Shown: positions 1 to 11,742, counted from the first letter of the stretch. The stretch: 64,000 nucleotides of DNA from Hygrocybe punicea (GCA_963556145.1 OY744473.1:2108001-2172000); one strand, 5' to 3'. The notes: a model not told the origin generated them from the letters alone. Numbers and translations: made by a program.

Positions 1-815
1 CCCAACTGAGATGGTCCAGGCTGGTGTTCCCAGGATATATCCTGGCCCAACTGAGATGGTCCAGGCTGCTGTTCTCAGGATATATCCTGGCCCAACTGAG
101 ATGGTCCAGGCTGATGTTCCCAGGATATATCCTGGCCCAACTGAGATGGTCCAGGCTGGTGTTCCCAGGATATATCCTGGGCCAACTGAGATGGTCCAGG
201 CTGCTGTTCTCAGGATATATCCTGGCCCAACTGAGATGGTCCAGGCTGATGTTCCCAGGATATATCCTGGCCCAACTGAGATGGTCCAGGCTGGTGTTCC
301 CAGGATATATCCTGGGCCAACTGAGATGGTCCAGGCTGCTGTTCTCAGGATATATCCTGGCCCAACTGAGATGGTCCAGGCTGATGTTCCCAGGATATAT
401 CCTGGCCCAACTGAGATGGTCCAGGCTGGTGTTCCCAGGATATATCCTGGGCCAACTGAGATGGTCCAGGCTGCTGTTCTGAGGATATATCCTGGCCCAA
501 CTGACATGGTCCAGCCTGATGTTCTCAGGATATATCCTGGCCCAACTGAGATGGTCCAGCCTGATGTTCCCAGGATATATCCTGGGCCAACTGAGATGGT
601 CCAGGCTGGTGTTCCCAGGATATATCCTGGCCCAACTGACATGGTCCAGCCTGATGTTCTCAGGATATATCCTGGCCCAACTGACATGGTCCAGCCTGGT
701 GTTCCCAGGATATATCCTGGCCCAACTGACATGGTCCAGGCTGGTGCTTTTAGGATATATCCTGGGCCAGCTGAAATGGTCCAGGCTGATGTTTTCAGGT
801 ATATATATACCCTCC
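1..815 (+). repeat. 45-bp minisatellite, forward array
   Basis: About 18 tandem copies of a 45-bp unit; the array runs off the left edge of the window. Each unit contains the perfect palindrome CCAGGATATATCCTGG. Three unit variants follow one another in fixed order (differing at the GGTGTTCCC, GCTGTTCTC and GATGTTCCC positions), giving a 135-bp higher-order repeat in roughly the first 480 bases; units become more diverged to the right. Because 45 is divisible by 3 the array is open in several frames, but the predicted 15-residue repeat is not a credible protein. The same family returns inverted at 6,685-7,425. Confidence 0.95.
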
Positions 816-966
816 TAATTATCTTCCTAATTATAACAATGTTGGTAACATCAATGTTCAATTTATGCTGTCAATTCAATACTTTTCTTCTTTTATTCAT
901 ATATATATATTCATACTTCAATGTCCTCCTCAGCATCTTCCACCTCCAAGTATGGCTTGCTTGTCT

Positions 967-1790
967 TCTTCTTGATGGCAGTTTGCCTCTGCTTATCTAA
1001 AGCATGCAACTTCTGTCTGACCTGTGATGGTTGTTTTCCTTCCTCTTGCAATGTGAACCAGTAATGATAAAGCCCATTAGCACATCAGTTTGTAAAGTGT
1101 GATGGCTTCTTGATAAGGATGTCCCTGTTCTGAGGAATAGATCTTGACTCAAAAAACTTGTGAGGATCTTCTTCAATATCCTTCCAGTGTGCAGTGGAAG
1201 TTTCACTATATAAGGCTGCAAACAGGATTATTATTCTGACAGTATTTTCAGAACCTATCCCAAACCAATTTGACAAAGTTACAGATCACCATCCACACAA
1301 CCACAGGATCAGCTTCAACTCCCTTCTCAGGCAGATATGGATATTTTTCATCATCACAATTTATGACAGCCCTGGGTGACAGCTTGGAACTTTCATCTTC
1401 TTTCTGAATGTTTGCTTACATGGAATACCTTGATAAAATACCTTTGCAAAATGACTGGGCAAATTCACACCACTCATCATAAAAGTCACTATCCTTCCAT
1501 TTAGAAAAATGCCTTGAGAATTTAGCCATTGAATCACCATTATCCTTCTCAACATGACTTTCTGACTCCTGGAAATCTCCTACTTTCTTCTTATTTGATT
1601 GGGATTGTTAAACCAATTGGCAATTTTCTACTGAAGATTAATACATCAGCATGCAAAGAAGCATTATCAAAATGGCACAAACCTTGTCAAGAATGTCATT
1701 GTCATCAGGTGAAAGTGGTTTTGTTGGCTCTCTTCCTCTCCTTTTGAAGCTGGTGCAACTCTTTGATGTTCAAAGTTTTTTCTTTTTCAT
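967..1790 (-). pseudogene. Relic of an unrecognised gene
   Basis: On the minus strand, several stretches read as one decaying protein. They include a charged N-terminal piece (KELHQLQKERKREPTKPLSP, about 1,760-1,690), a middle piece near 1,555-1,380 with SPRAVINCDDEKYPYLP, and a C-terminal piece (1,250-967) with DPHKFFESRSIPQNRDIL and an acidic tail. Stop codons and frame changes separate the pieces, including a TGA at about 1,081. I do not recognise the family; the company of other transposon relics between the two minisatellite arrays suggests a mobile-element gene, which is inference. Confidence 0.45.
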
Positions 1791-2521
1791 TGTTTGTGGT
1801 AGAGACATATTTGTTATAGTGAGCTTTGAGTAAGCTTTGAGTATTGCCTGAATTTCCCAGGCTATTGTTTGTGTGGTATGTAGTAGATTAGAGAGTGAGA
1901 GTGAGGTAAGAGAGATCAGAGAGGCTAAAGTGAACTTCAGAAAGCTGAACCAAATATTCTTCAAGATTGATAGTGGAGTAACTCAGCCCAAACCCGTGAC
2001 CCGGCAATTTCCTGAGTGACGTGGCTAATTCCCACGTCAAAAATCACATGTTTACGATCATGTGATGGTTCAATTTTATTTAAAAACCCCGAAACCTTCG
2101 TGTTTTGCCTTCAGTGCTCTTCCACTTCCACTTCACGCACCCCGGCAGAGAGAGCCGAATTTCTCTGCTAGATGCCAGGGCACCGAAGTCCTGGTGAGGG
2201 TGCAGCTTGTGGATAGTTGCAGGCATTCATTTCTTGACATGTCACCAGTGGGGGGGATGGCCTCTCCACTATTCCTTGGGCATGGGTCCAGGGTGGGTGA
2301 CTTCAAGGGTTCTATAGTAATGTAGTTGTAGTTTTTTTCTCGAAGCATGTATTCAAACTTGAGAGATATTATATATATAGCCCCATCATTTCCAGCACTG
2401 TATGGACACATGATGGCATACTCCACAAGAAGTCAGCCATCTCCATTAGATGTTAGGGCCGTCGTCGTTGCAGTCACGGTTGGATGTCAGTGGGGCCCCC
2501 ACCCAGTCAGACAGCCTACAT
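1791..2521. other. No gene recognised
   Basis: Mixed-composition DNA with short unsupported ORFs. Nothing recognisable was found before the palindrome at 2,522. Confidence 0.5.
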
Positions 2522-2575
2522 ACCTCGCGAAGCCGGCACACACATCAATTGATGTAGCGGCGTGTTTCGCGAGGT
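2522..2575. repeat. Concentric composite palindrome, copy A
   Basis: Outer arms ACCTCGCGAA (2,522-2,531) and TTCGCGAGGT (2,566-2,575) are perfect inverted repeats. The inner palindrome ACATCAATTGATGT (2,542-2,555) has exactly the same centre (2,548.5), with 10-nt spacers on both sides. Total length is 54 bp. It is the most perfect of seven copies in the window; the other six lie inside three hAT-like elements. It stands next to a triplet-rich repeat, as in two of those elements, so it may belong to a fourth relative whose ends I could not define. Confidence 0.85.
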
Positions 2576-2579
2576 GTTA

Positions 2580-3595
2580 GTGGCCCTGCAGGGGGACATT
2601 GTGTTGGTGGGGCCGTCGTCGTCGTCGTTGGGCGTTGGCAGCCCTGTTGGGCGTTGCTGGGGCCGTCGTCGTCGTCGTCGTCAGGCATTGGCGAACCTGT
2701 TGGGCATTGCTGGGGCCGTCCTCGTCCTCGTTGGGCATTGGCGGCCCTGTTGGGCGTTGCTGGGGCCGTCGTCGTCATCGTTGGGCATTGGCGGCCCTGT
2801 TGGATGCGGCGTTGGGCGTTGATGGGGTGGCCGTCATGGTTGGCAGCCCTGTTGGGCATGGTGGGGCCGTCGTTGTTGTTGTTCGTCGTTGGCGGCCCTG
2901 TTGGTGTGGGGTTGGGCATTAGTGGGGTGGCCGTCGTTGTTGGCGGTCCTGTTGGGCGTGGTGGGGCCGTCGTCGTCATCGTTGGGCGTTGGCGGCCCTG
3001 TTGGATGCGACGTTGGGCGTTGTGGGGTGGCCGTTGTCGTTGACGGCCCTGTTGGTGTGGGGTTGGGCGTTAGTGGGGTTGCCGTCGTCGTTTGCGGCCC
3101 TGTTGGGCGTGGTGGGGCCGTTGTCATTGTTGTTGGGGGCTCCGTTGGGCATAGTGGGGCCGTCTTCGTCATTGTTGGGCGTTGGCGGCCCTGTTGGGCG
3201 TTGCTGGGGCCATTGTTGCGTTGGCGGCCCTGTTGGATATGGCGTTGGATACGGCGTTGGGCGTTGGTGAGATGGCTGTCGTCGTTGGGGCCCTGTTGGT
3301 GTGGTTTGGGCTTGGAGGGTCGTCGTCGTCGTCGTTGGGCGTTGGCGGCCCTGTTGCGTGTTGGTGGGGCCGTCCTCGTCACCATCGGGCGTTGGTGGCC
3401 CTGTTGGATGCGGTGTTGGGCGTTGGTGGGGTGGTCGTTGTTGTTGGCAGCCCTGTTGGGCATGGTGGGGCCGTGGTTGTTGTTGCTGGGCGTTGGTGTG
3501 CTTCAGGGCATTGGTTGGGTCGTCGTCCTCAGTCCAGCGGCCCTGTTGTGGTTTTGGGTGTGGGTGAGGCCATTGGTGACATTGTTGCGCGAGAA
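2580..3595. repeat. Degenerate G/T-rich repeat with (GTC/GTT)n runs
   Basis: About 1 kb made of imperfect 45-60 bp units built from GGCCCTGTTGGGCGTTG, GGGGCCGTCGTCGTC and GTGGGGTTGGGCG blocks. It is open in nearly all frames, but the products are low-complexity. It is CpG-rich, unlike the flanking CpG-poor DNA. Confidence 0.85.
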
Positions 3596-3710
3596 CCTAG
3601 GTGAGAGTAGTCAGTAACATAGAAAAAACCCAACTCGTACCTTTGTGCAGGTAAGCCGGATTGCTCACGTTAAACGTTAAAGAACAAAAAAGGATGTAAT
3701 AAAATATTAT

Positions 3711-4433
3711 TACCGTTTTCAAAAGTCACGACCTTTTGAAAAATAAATCTTTTAAAGAGGAGAACCCAATCAAACATAAGATCTCATGAAATAATGCACC
3801 AATTGACATGGTTTGGAGAGAAAGTTTTTCTACTCCCTGAAAGCTATCTTTCTGTCTATTTACATTTTTAAAATCTTTGATGTGTAGAGAGTTACAGGTG
3901 AATTGTCATTTTCAGTGACTCCAACTTGTACAATGAATATCTCCCCAACCAATGCTTGGATTGACATGGTTGTGGAGAGAAACTTGTTTTATGTTGCAAG
4001 GGCTACAAGGGCCCATACTGTGTTTTTCTGTATTTTGAAAATTTGAAGGAGCAGTACACAAAAATGCCCTCTGCATAAATAACATTACAGTGATCTGCTA
4101 AAGTCCAAAATACAGAAAAACATGGTATGGGCCCTTGTAGCCCTTGCAAAATAAAACAAGTTTCTCTCCACAACCATGTCAATCCAAGCATTGGTTGGGG
4201 AGATATTCATTGTACAAGTTGGAGTCACTGAAAATGACAATTCACCTGTAACTCTCTACACATCAAAGATTTTAAAAATGTAAATAGACAGAAAGATAGC
4301 TTTCAGGGAGTAGAAAAACTTTCTCTCCAAAACCATGTCAATTGGTGCATTATTTCATGAGTTCCTATGTTTGATTGGCTTTCTCCTCTTTAAAAGATTT
4401 ATTTTTCAAAAGGTCGTGACTTTGGAAAACAGC
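3711..4433. mobile_element. Foldback/hairpin element, about 325-bp arms
   Basis: The segment is a near-perfect inverted repeat. The left arm, about 3,715-4,039, pairs with the right arm, about 4,104-4,430, around a loop of about 64 bp, with only a few mismatches. No ORF of note is present. A possible 7-bp target duplication, ATATTAT, lies at 3,704-3,710 and 4,434-4,440, although the outermost few bases of the arms do not match. It is probably a hairpin-type MITE or foldback transposon; the superfamily is unknown. Confidence 0.8.
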
Positions 4434-4635
4434 ATATTATAACTTACAACTAGGAAGGTGGAGGTAAATGAGAATGAATGAGTGGAGTTGTTGAAATTTG
4501 GGTGGTCTATTGGAGGCCACCTCATTGCAAACCTGTCATTGTTCTGCAACTCCAAATTCACTTCTCTCACTCACTTTTTGACTCTGTCTACTACAATACC
4601 TATCACCACAGCTACTACTGCAAGCAAGAAAGCCA

Positions 4636-5535
4636 TTGCACTGGCACCTCAATTTCAACTCACAAAGGACCTTGGCAATAATAAGACTTGAGTTCCCTTT
4701 CAACGAATTGGATGACAACCAAGCTGTTCCCCAAATAGCCAGTCTGCCAGTGCAGCCCTTTCCACTGCAACCTAGGGGGGATAAGGAGCCATTGAATATT
4801 ATAGGCAGTAATTCCTGTACTAATTGCCTTTTCCAGTGGTGTTGCTCTTGTGGCAATGGTGGTGAAGTATTTTGCTGTGCCTATTGCCCAAGGGTCCTTG
4901 GCAGGGACAATTGTATCACACTTTCTGCAAGCTCTGGATTTATTTTGAAGAAGGATACCTGTATTATTTGCCCTAAATGCCATGTAAAATATGACCAGCA
5001 AATGAAGAACAAAACACCAACACCATACACAGTAAGTAAAAAATGTGAAGCATTTATCCTTCAACTGGCTTCTTTTGAGGGAATTGTTATGGGGGATGAG
5101 ATTTGGAATGGAACTCAAGCAAAGCTGGGGAATCTTGTCATTCGGGGAGCATGGTGTTCTGTTCATACTTCATCAATTGCTATTCTCAATTTCTGCTTGC
5201 CTGATATTCCAGAAGGGGGAGATCCAGCATTTATGGTATACCGTTATATTCATGCTTATTTTCCAGAGCAGAAGGACCAGCATCTGAAATATTTTGACAT
5301 TGACTTCTCTTTTGATCCATCCAGCTCTGCTTCTATTGGAGCTCAAGAGAGAAAAGTTTAGAAAGTATTATTGGCCTTGCTCAAGTAAGTTTTAAAATCA
5401 ATCCTGTCAGCTTTTCTGCTGATATGAATAAAGGCATGATTGCAAATGCATTATTGTGTTTCTTCACACTCAATCTGATCCAGACACTGGACTGCTACAC
5501 CACCAAGTGGACCATGGAGCATCACTGACAATTCC
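4636..5535 (+). pseudogene. PHD-like zinc-finger ORF, decayed
   Basis: An ORF to 5,361 holds a cysteine cluster of PHD/treble-clef type: CTNC, then CCSCGNGGEVFCCAYCPRV, then CIICPKCHVKYD (roughly residues 60-125). The CGNGGE..CC..CP pattern is typical of PHD fingers, which read histone tails. The reading continues in another frame from about 5,362 to 5,535 (GLAQVSFKINPVSFSADMNK), so a one-base deletion at about 5,360 probably broke it. The start is uncertain and upstream exons may exist from about 4,470. It lies directly upstream of a KDZ transposase relic and may have been element cargo; the family is not recognised beyond the finger. Confidence 0.5.
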
Positions 5536-5588
5536 CGTTTGTGTGTTTGAATCTTAACCAACTTGCATCATCATCATGACTTTCTTCC

Positions 5589-6490
5589 ATGTCAAAAAAC
5601 AAGTTCAAAAGACACAAAGGAACGATGGTTGAGACAGTATATGTCAAAAAGACCACTTCTAGAGGTGAAGTCAAAATATTGGCCAAAAAGAAACCCAAAT
5701 TCTCCTCTCTACAAGAGAATAATCACAACCAATTATTACAGAACAGATATATATACCAGTAGAAGAGCCAGAAGAACCTCAAGCTTCACAAACTTCAAAA
5801 GGAAAGATATATTCAATTTCTGTTACATGTTCAAATTAAAGTCTATTGAATCAAATAACAGTCAGAATGATTATCTTCAAGAATGGAAGAACAGATGTAC
5901 TTGGCCAAACTGATGGAGTTAAGCTCCACCAGTAAACAGCTCATGCATCAAGTATCAGAAGTGTTCAGGACTGTACAAATGTCTTGATTGTTGGCTTGGT
6001 CAATGACTGCTTCAAAGATTGTTGTCTTCAGGTATACCAACACCCTGTCATAAAATCCAATATTGGACTGGCCAAGTTTTTGATCTTGCTGATCTGGGAG
6101 AGTTGGGACTCATGATGAATCTTGGACATGATGGAAATCTGTACCCCCAACACTGAACATCACAATGCTGGGAGAATGTAGAAGCCAAGGATGTGTAGGC
6201 TGATGAAGCTGACTATGTAATGGCAGAAGATGTGGATAATGTTTCTCTAACTAGGAGAACATCTGTGGCTTTTGTGGAGACCTCTGGAATTTATCAATGG
6301 AATGTTGATTGGTGCCAATGCTCAACTACAGCTCCTCATGACATACAGCTTTTGAACATCCAGCAACATCATAACCCTAACCACTACTGCATATACATTT
6401 CCGGTTCTTGATCAATTCTACATTGATGTGATGGAGTGCTAGACTTCTGCTTTCAACTTGTACTGAAAGCTTAGGAGATCGACAAACAAC
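5589..6490 (+). pseudogene. KDZ transposase, N-terminal relic
   Basis: The reading starts MSKNKFKRHKGTMVETVYVK and continues, through stops and frame changes, with pieces typical of the N-terminal half of basidiomycete KDZ (Kyakuja-Dileera-Zisupton) transposases. These include a degenerate CxC cluster (KCSGLYKCLDC), CHKIQYWTGQ, LGELGLMMNLGHDG, GIYQWNVDWCQC with a downstream IQLL, and FPVLDQFYIDVMEC followed by TSAFNLY. The catalytic core expected further downstream is absent, and the sequence passes into the reversed minisatellite at about 6,685. Identification rests on recalled family motifs in the right order. Non-functional. Confidence 0.65.
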
Positions 6491-6684
6491 AATTACGCAC
6501 ATTTGATACCAGTAAAAAGAAATTTCAAATTAAAATTCAAACATAAAGGAAATCTTGTCATAGGATCATTATTGTGAATTAATGTGTGTGTCAAGGCAAT
6601 GGAGAAACTTGCTTTGATCTGAAATGTGCTGGCTTGGCACATCACCCCACAATTGTCTACAAAGATGGTGGTCTTGCAGTTTTT

Positions 6685-7425
6685 TGTGGCCCGGGATATA
6701 TCCTGACAATATTGGCCTGGACCATCCCAGCTGGGCCAGGATATATCTTGATAGCACCAACCTAGACCATCTCAATTGGTGCAGGATATATCTTGATGAC
6801 ACCAGCCTAGACCATCTTAGTTGGGCCAGGATATATCCTGACAATGTCAGCCTGGACCATCCCAGCTGGGCCAGGATATATCCTGGGAACACCAGCCTGG
6901 ACCATCTCAGTTGGCCCAGGATATATCCTGGGAACATCAGCCTGGACCATCTTAGTTGGCCCAGGATATATCCTGGGAATACCAGCCTGGACCATCTCAG
7001 TTGGCCCAGGATATATCCTGGGAATACCAGCCTGGACCATCTCAGTTGGCCCAGGATATATTCTGGGAACACCAGCCTGGACCATCTCAGTTGGCCCAAG
7101 ATATATCCTGAGAACATCAGCCTGGACATGTCAATTGGGCCAGGATATATCCTGGGAACACCAGCCTGGACCATCTCAGTTGGCCCAGGATATATTCTGG
7201 GAACACCAGCCTGGACCATGTCAGTTGGGCCAGGATATATCCTGAGAACACCAGCCTGGACCATCTCAGTTGGCCCAAGATATATCCTGAGAACATCAGC
7301 CTGGACATGTCAATTGGGCCAGGATATATCCTGGGAACACCAGCCTGGACCATCTCAGTTGGCCCAGGATATATCCTGGAAACATCAGGCTGGACCATGT
7401 CAGTTGGGCCAGGATATATCTCAGC
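6685..7425 (-). repeat. 45-bp minisatellite, reverse array
   Basis: About 16 copies of the same 45-bp unit as at 1-815, in the opposite orientation, again with CCAGGATATATCCTGG in each unit. Left-edge units are the most diverged. A few units are shortened where the CAGCCTGGAC-ATGTCAATTGGG variant occurs (about 7,120 and 7,300). Together with the first array it forms a very long inverted repeat around about 5.9 kb. Confidence 0.93.
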
Positions 7426-7520
7426 CTGATTCAGCTATCCCCAAGCCAGTTGGGCAATCTCATTTTCAGGCATCCCAAGTGAGTTGGTAATATCTTGCTG
7501 AATCTGGTGGCAAGCAAGAG

Positions 7521-9721
7521 ATGGCGGCTGCAGAGCCATCGGTACAGGAAATGACCGGCGATGCTTTGGGTGGGCTAGATGGTCTTGAACAAGCAGGCTC
7601 TCCGGGGTGATGTTCGTCATTCGCGAACCGAGATGGGCCTGAAGGTGACTTGACAGGACATGACGAAGCAAGCTATCCTCAGACAAGTCAGTGCCACTTC
7701 ATTTCGTAGATTCACGAGCTCACTAAACCGGGCGAAAACAACCAAACTGCTATTGGTTGACGTACAGTGATTCATCAGAGCAGGACCATGTTGGGCAAAA
7801 CTAAACCGAGTAGTCCTCAGGTGTGGATAGGCTTTACGAGCCACGGTTACAGAGGAGTTGATAAAATCGCCTAGTTCCGGACCGAGAAAGTCAGAATTGT
7901 AGGAAATGATGAACGCAATCAACAGCAATACCTGACGTTGCGGGCGCAGAATCGGAGGTTGAAAGTGAAGGTAAGGATCAGATGCATCGTTGATCTGGTG
8001 TTGATTTGTTGACTTCTGAAAAGCTGAGGGTTGTGAAGCAAGAGCACACTAAGATGCGCACTCTCATGCTGCGAGGTCAAATGCGCCCGTTTGACAGTGT
8101 CAACGCAAGGGAGGGCGGCACAAGGGTCGATATCCATGAGGAGTCAATGGTACTTGACAGCGTACAAACACCTGCTCAAGTTCCATCGCGTAGGAGAATT
8201 CCGGCACCTCGCCGGCTGCTCAACCAGGACCAAAGTGAGGATTCAACGGAAGACGACATCAGGGAGGAATTGGAGGTTGTTGGCAACATGGCTTTTGAGT
8301 CAGAAGATGAAGAGGAAGATGGCGAGGTCAGTCCGGCGGGCCGATGATGTTGACCACTGAAGAAATGAAACTTTGACAGAGTCGGCATGCTGAAGCGAGG
8401 CGAAGAGGAGTCCCATCTCCTGTTCCGAGACCGATCAAATTTGCACGTCCACGAGGAGGTGCCAGGCCCTTCATGCAAAATAAAAACTTTGAGCCTGATC
8501 CAATGGCCGGAAGATGCATCAACGACCGACTAAAGCTGCTCAACAGCAATGTGGAAGCACTCGTCAGCACCGTAGACCGGCTTGTGCTGAACCAGCTTCC
8601 TCGGGGTGGTTCCAAAACAGGACAGCGAGCCAGGGTGACCAGTAACAGGTGGAGGCATGGCCGATTTAAAACCACCGTTGAATGCCCTTGGGATGCGGAC
8701 CGCACAGAAAAGCTGGTATGAAGTGCTAAACCATTAATGTGATGGTAACTGACGTAGCGACAGAAACTGGTACAGGATGAGATGAACAAGCTCTTGGGTG
8801 TTGAAACAGACCTCCAAGCATTGGAGTGCCATCAGGTCTCACTTGAAGAACTCCAGGCATTCGAGGAGGATGGTTACAGTCCAAGCCTAAAGCCTATGAC
8901 AATTGACTGGGAGTTTCCTATGAGCAATCCGCTAAGATCGCAATGGAATCAAGAGCTCACTGAAATGTTTGTGGAGCACTTCAACGAGGTCGTGAACAAA
9001 AACACAACTTGCGATTGACTGACGATGAAATTTCGGGGATGTTCTGCTCTCGACTCTCACGTCTCAAGCGGCGCATCAACAAAAACGAGACTCTCACCGC
9101 CGAGGACGGTATCGAGTCTGCTTGGGAAGCCGAGGAAAGGGTGAGGTCGCATCACCTCAGGACGCTGGGCCGTCAATGACCTAACACGAGGAGGCGACAG
9201 GTAAGAATCCATTGCAAAGATGCATCCAAAGGGAGGGAAAAAAAATACTCATGAAGATCCTCGGCAGCTCTACCTCACGAGAGAAGAGATTGCGTTGAAC
9301 AACAGAGAGAATCCAGATGGAACGATTGATCAGATATGGGATGATCTTCATAGCGTTATCAATACACTTGGACGAGATGGGATGAGCTCTGACGAAAGTG
9401 AGGTTGAAACCGACGGGAGGAGGCAAAGCAAAGTCTTTCGAGTGAAAAGGCTGGAATGGCACTCGCCGATCATCGAGGTGTGTTTAGCCCATGTGGACAG
9501 GGACTACAACGTTACGAATGGATACGGGAACACTCGAGCCGGAAATCCTCCCCGACGTCGCAAATGAGTTGGTGGAAGAGACAGCATCAGGGACGCTATC
9601 CCAAAGCTACCCGTCAACTTTTATAGCGCAAAGTGGTATCAGGAGCTATCGACGTGGAACAAGAGATGCCTTGATGCCGGAGAAGAATTCAATTTAGAGG
9701 CGGTGATGTCTGCACTTGACT
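7521..9721 (+). pseudogene. Decayed multi-exon gene, unknown fungal family
   Basis: Exons can be strung together: a possible start MAAAEPSVQEMTGDAL at 7,521, a charged coiled-coil-like stretch near 7,905-8,100 spanning a GTAAGG intron, an acidic exon to 8,345, and an exon about 8,380-8,715. A clear GTATGA..CAG intron follows (8,716-8,763), then exons with EFPMSNPLRSQWNQELTEMF, LTAEDGIESAWEAEERV and DPRQLYLTREEIALNNREN, ending LPVNFYSAKWYQEL..MSALD at 9,721. A two-base frame change near 9,005 and an in-frame TGA at 9,565 indicate a pseudogene. The composition resembles unnamed proteins repeated in agaricomycete genomes; I know of no assigned function. Confidence 0.5.
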
Positions 9722-10165
9722 GATAGGAATGAGAGGCGAATGGTGATGGCCAGATTTGGCAGGAAATCAATACTATGGTGAATGAAAGCTCGTGTATGTT
9801 ACGGTAGAAGCGGGAAATGCAAGGGGTATGCAGAGTTGAGTGATGCCAAAGTGGGAACGCAGCACACTAGAGTGAGGATCGAGCGAGCGGCAAGACACCA
9901 CGACATCCCGCGCGCGAAGCCAACAATGAGGAGGAAGTGATCAGACCGAAAGGAATTGGAGTCTGCATGGGAAACCCAGTGCACACAATTGTAGGAAGAA
10001 AGCGAGCCTAGGAAGCAATGGAGGAATTGGAGTCTGCACGGGAAACCCAGTGCACACATGACGGTAGAAGTGGACGAACTTTTCCACTGAGACTTGAACT
10101 TGTCACATGTCACCTGTCACCGCCACGGTGATGGTCACAGTTACGGTACGCATCTTTTCTTCATC
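9722..10165. other. No gene recognised
   Basis: About 440 bases without a supported feature. A short direct repeat (GGAATTGGAGTCTGCAYGGG) occurs at about 9,951 and 10,023. Confidence 0.5.
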
Positions 10166-10450
10166 CACGCTTCAGTGGTTTCTACCCTGAAGACTCCCCA
10201 CTCCATTCTTCAGTGGTTTCTACCCTGAAGACTCCTCTATTTGCTTCATCGCAAACCCCTTCTTTGCCGGTTTTCACATAACCCTAACATTTGCCCTGTC
10301 GCTTCACTCAGTGGTTTCTACCTTGAAGAATCCTATTTGCTTCAACTCAGTTCTTCAGTCGTTTCTCTACTTTGCATCGGCGCTTCAGTGGTTTCTACCC
10401 TGAAGACTTCCACTCCGCGCTTCAGTGGTTTCTACCCTGCAGACTCCCGC
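10166..10450 (+). repeat. Repeats containing CTTCAG..CTGAAG hairpins
   Basis: The block TTCAGTGGTTTCTACCCTGA recurs about five times (near 10,170, 10,208, 10,308, 10,386 and 10,422), some copies variant. Most copies begin CTTCAG and end CTGAAG, so each can form a small hairpin with an 11-nt loop. Spacing is irregular (about 38 to 100 bp). Confidence 0.75.
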
Positions 10451-10649
10451 TCCATTCTTCAGTCATTGTGACTTCCAACTGTCCCATCCATTACGTTCAT
10501 TGTGCTGTCTGCCACCCATTGTCTTTGTAAATCCTTCCCCGCACTTTCTTTCGTGACCTTGTCTCTGCTCCTCATGACGTCAGGTTCGTTCACCGTGAAC
10601 CTCGCTTGTTCTGAATACTGACCTCTGTCCTCGAATCGATTCAGGTTCT

Positions 10650-11627
10650 TTGAGCAACATTGATGGCGTGCTATGGTATTCTCCCAACTCCTCTCGAACC
10701 ATTTCCACCATTCCTCCGCCCAACCCGACCACTTCGAATCTTAAAACCGATCTGTTCACCAACTGTACCCTACTTCATAATTACATGAACCCTCGTTGGT
10801 GGGATACAAACTATGGCTGGTTAACCTTCATACCAGTGAACCCGGTCTTCGTTGGTGTCTTTGAGTGCCTAACTCACATTCCTTCGGAGCGTGACCTAGA
10901 ACCACCGAATCCTGGCCTGTTCACATTAAAATTGTCCATTCGACAGAAATGGCGTGACGTCGAGGTGCTTCTACAATACGCATCCGAACAGTTGGAATCA
11001 CGTTCTCATCTTGATGAAGTCTGGGCAGCGGCCCGCCCCACGACCGCCTGAGCTTGGCTACACTAGAGCCCACAGAACCAAACAAACTGCCGTGCGAAAG
11101 GCCAAGATTTCTCGCTGCGGAGGCTTCGTCAAAATAAGAACATCTTACCAAGCAGGAACGGGACGGTCAGCGGCATCTGTATTGCTGCCATCTGGCAGGA
11201 GACGAAACCCATCCAAACGATGAACCAATCTCAAGAAGTTTCTTCAACGTCAAATACGGCAACACTTCTGTTGTTTCTGAAGCGCTGTACAAATCCTGAA
11301 TGGTCGTTGACAATTCAACTTGCCGAAACGAGTTTTCACGTACCTTCTACGTTTTTCATTGCGGAGTCAACCCATTTATTATGGAAGAATTCAACAACTT
11401 TGATGATGAAAAATATTATGTTAATTTCGGGCACCAAGGCTACCATTGTCGATCCAGCTCAATTCCCAGACGAGGATCATATTTCTATCTCTGAATTTCA
11501 CGAGGTTTGGCAGATCCAGCTCTTCGAGAGACGAGCCCTTTCTGACAGGCAAGAATGGCACGCCCGCCGCTGTTACTTGCCTCATCTGCAGTCGGGTCAG
11601 CCACAGGTTACTGTTCCGACATTTTGA
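10650..11627 (+). pseudogene. Decayed ORF of unknown fungal family
   Basis: The first part, 10,650-11,051, reads with NPRWWDTNYGWLTFIPVNPV, GVFECLTHIPSERDLEPPNP and IRQKWRDVEVLLQ. It then shifts frame near 11,045 into PRPPELGYTRAHRTKQTAVR, and shifts again into a third frame from 11,220 with KATIVDPAQFPDED. The order of pieces suggests a single ancestral protein of more than 320 residues broken by at least two frame changes. I do not recognise a named domain. Confidence 0.4.
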
Positions 11628-11742
11628 ATCTTCTTACTTTGCTACTTTCGTCTTTTTCACCGGATACTCCCCGCGTCGGCACGATCACTACTCTCGGGGA
11701 TCGCTCATGACAGGACAAGGTTACCTTATTCCTAGCACATGA

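Noticed and set aside
1..815. CRISPR-like regular array
   Set aside because: Contiguous tandem repeat without unique spacers in a eukaryotic genome.
11..1000. Long open frame translating the 45-bp minisatellite (15-residue repeats)
   Set aside because: The unit length is a multiple of 3, so several frames are open; there is no start context, domain or codon evidence.
2545..3617. Overlapping ORFs on both strands of the G/T-rich repeat
   Set aside because: Low-complexity products in almost every frame; explained by the repeat composition.
2430..3620. A fourth complete hAT-like element around palindrome A
   Set aside because: No matching terminal inverted repeats or 8-bp duplication could be found; kept only as a possible relative.
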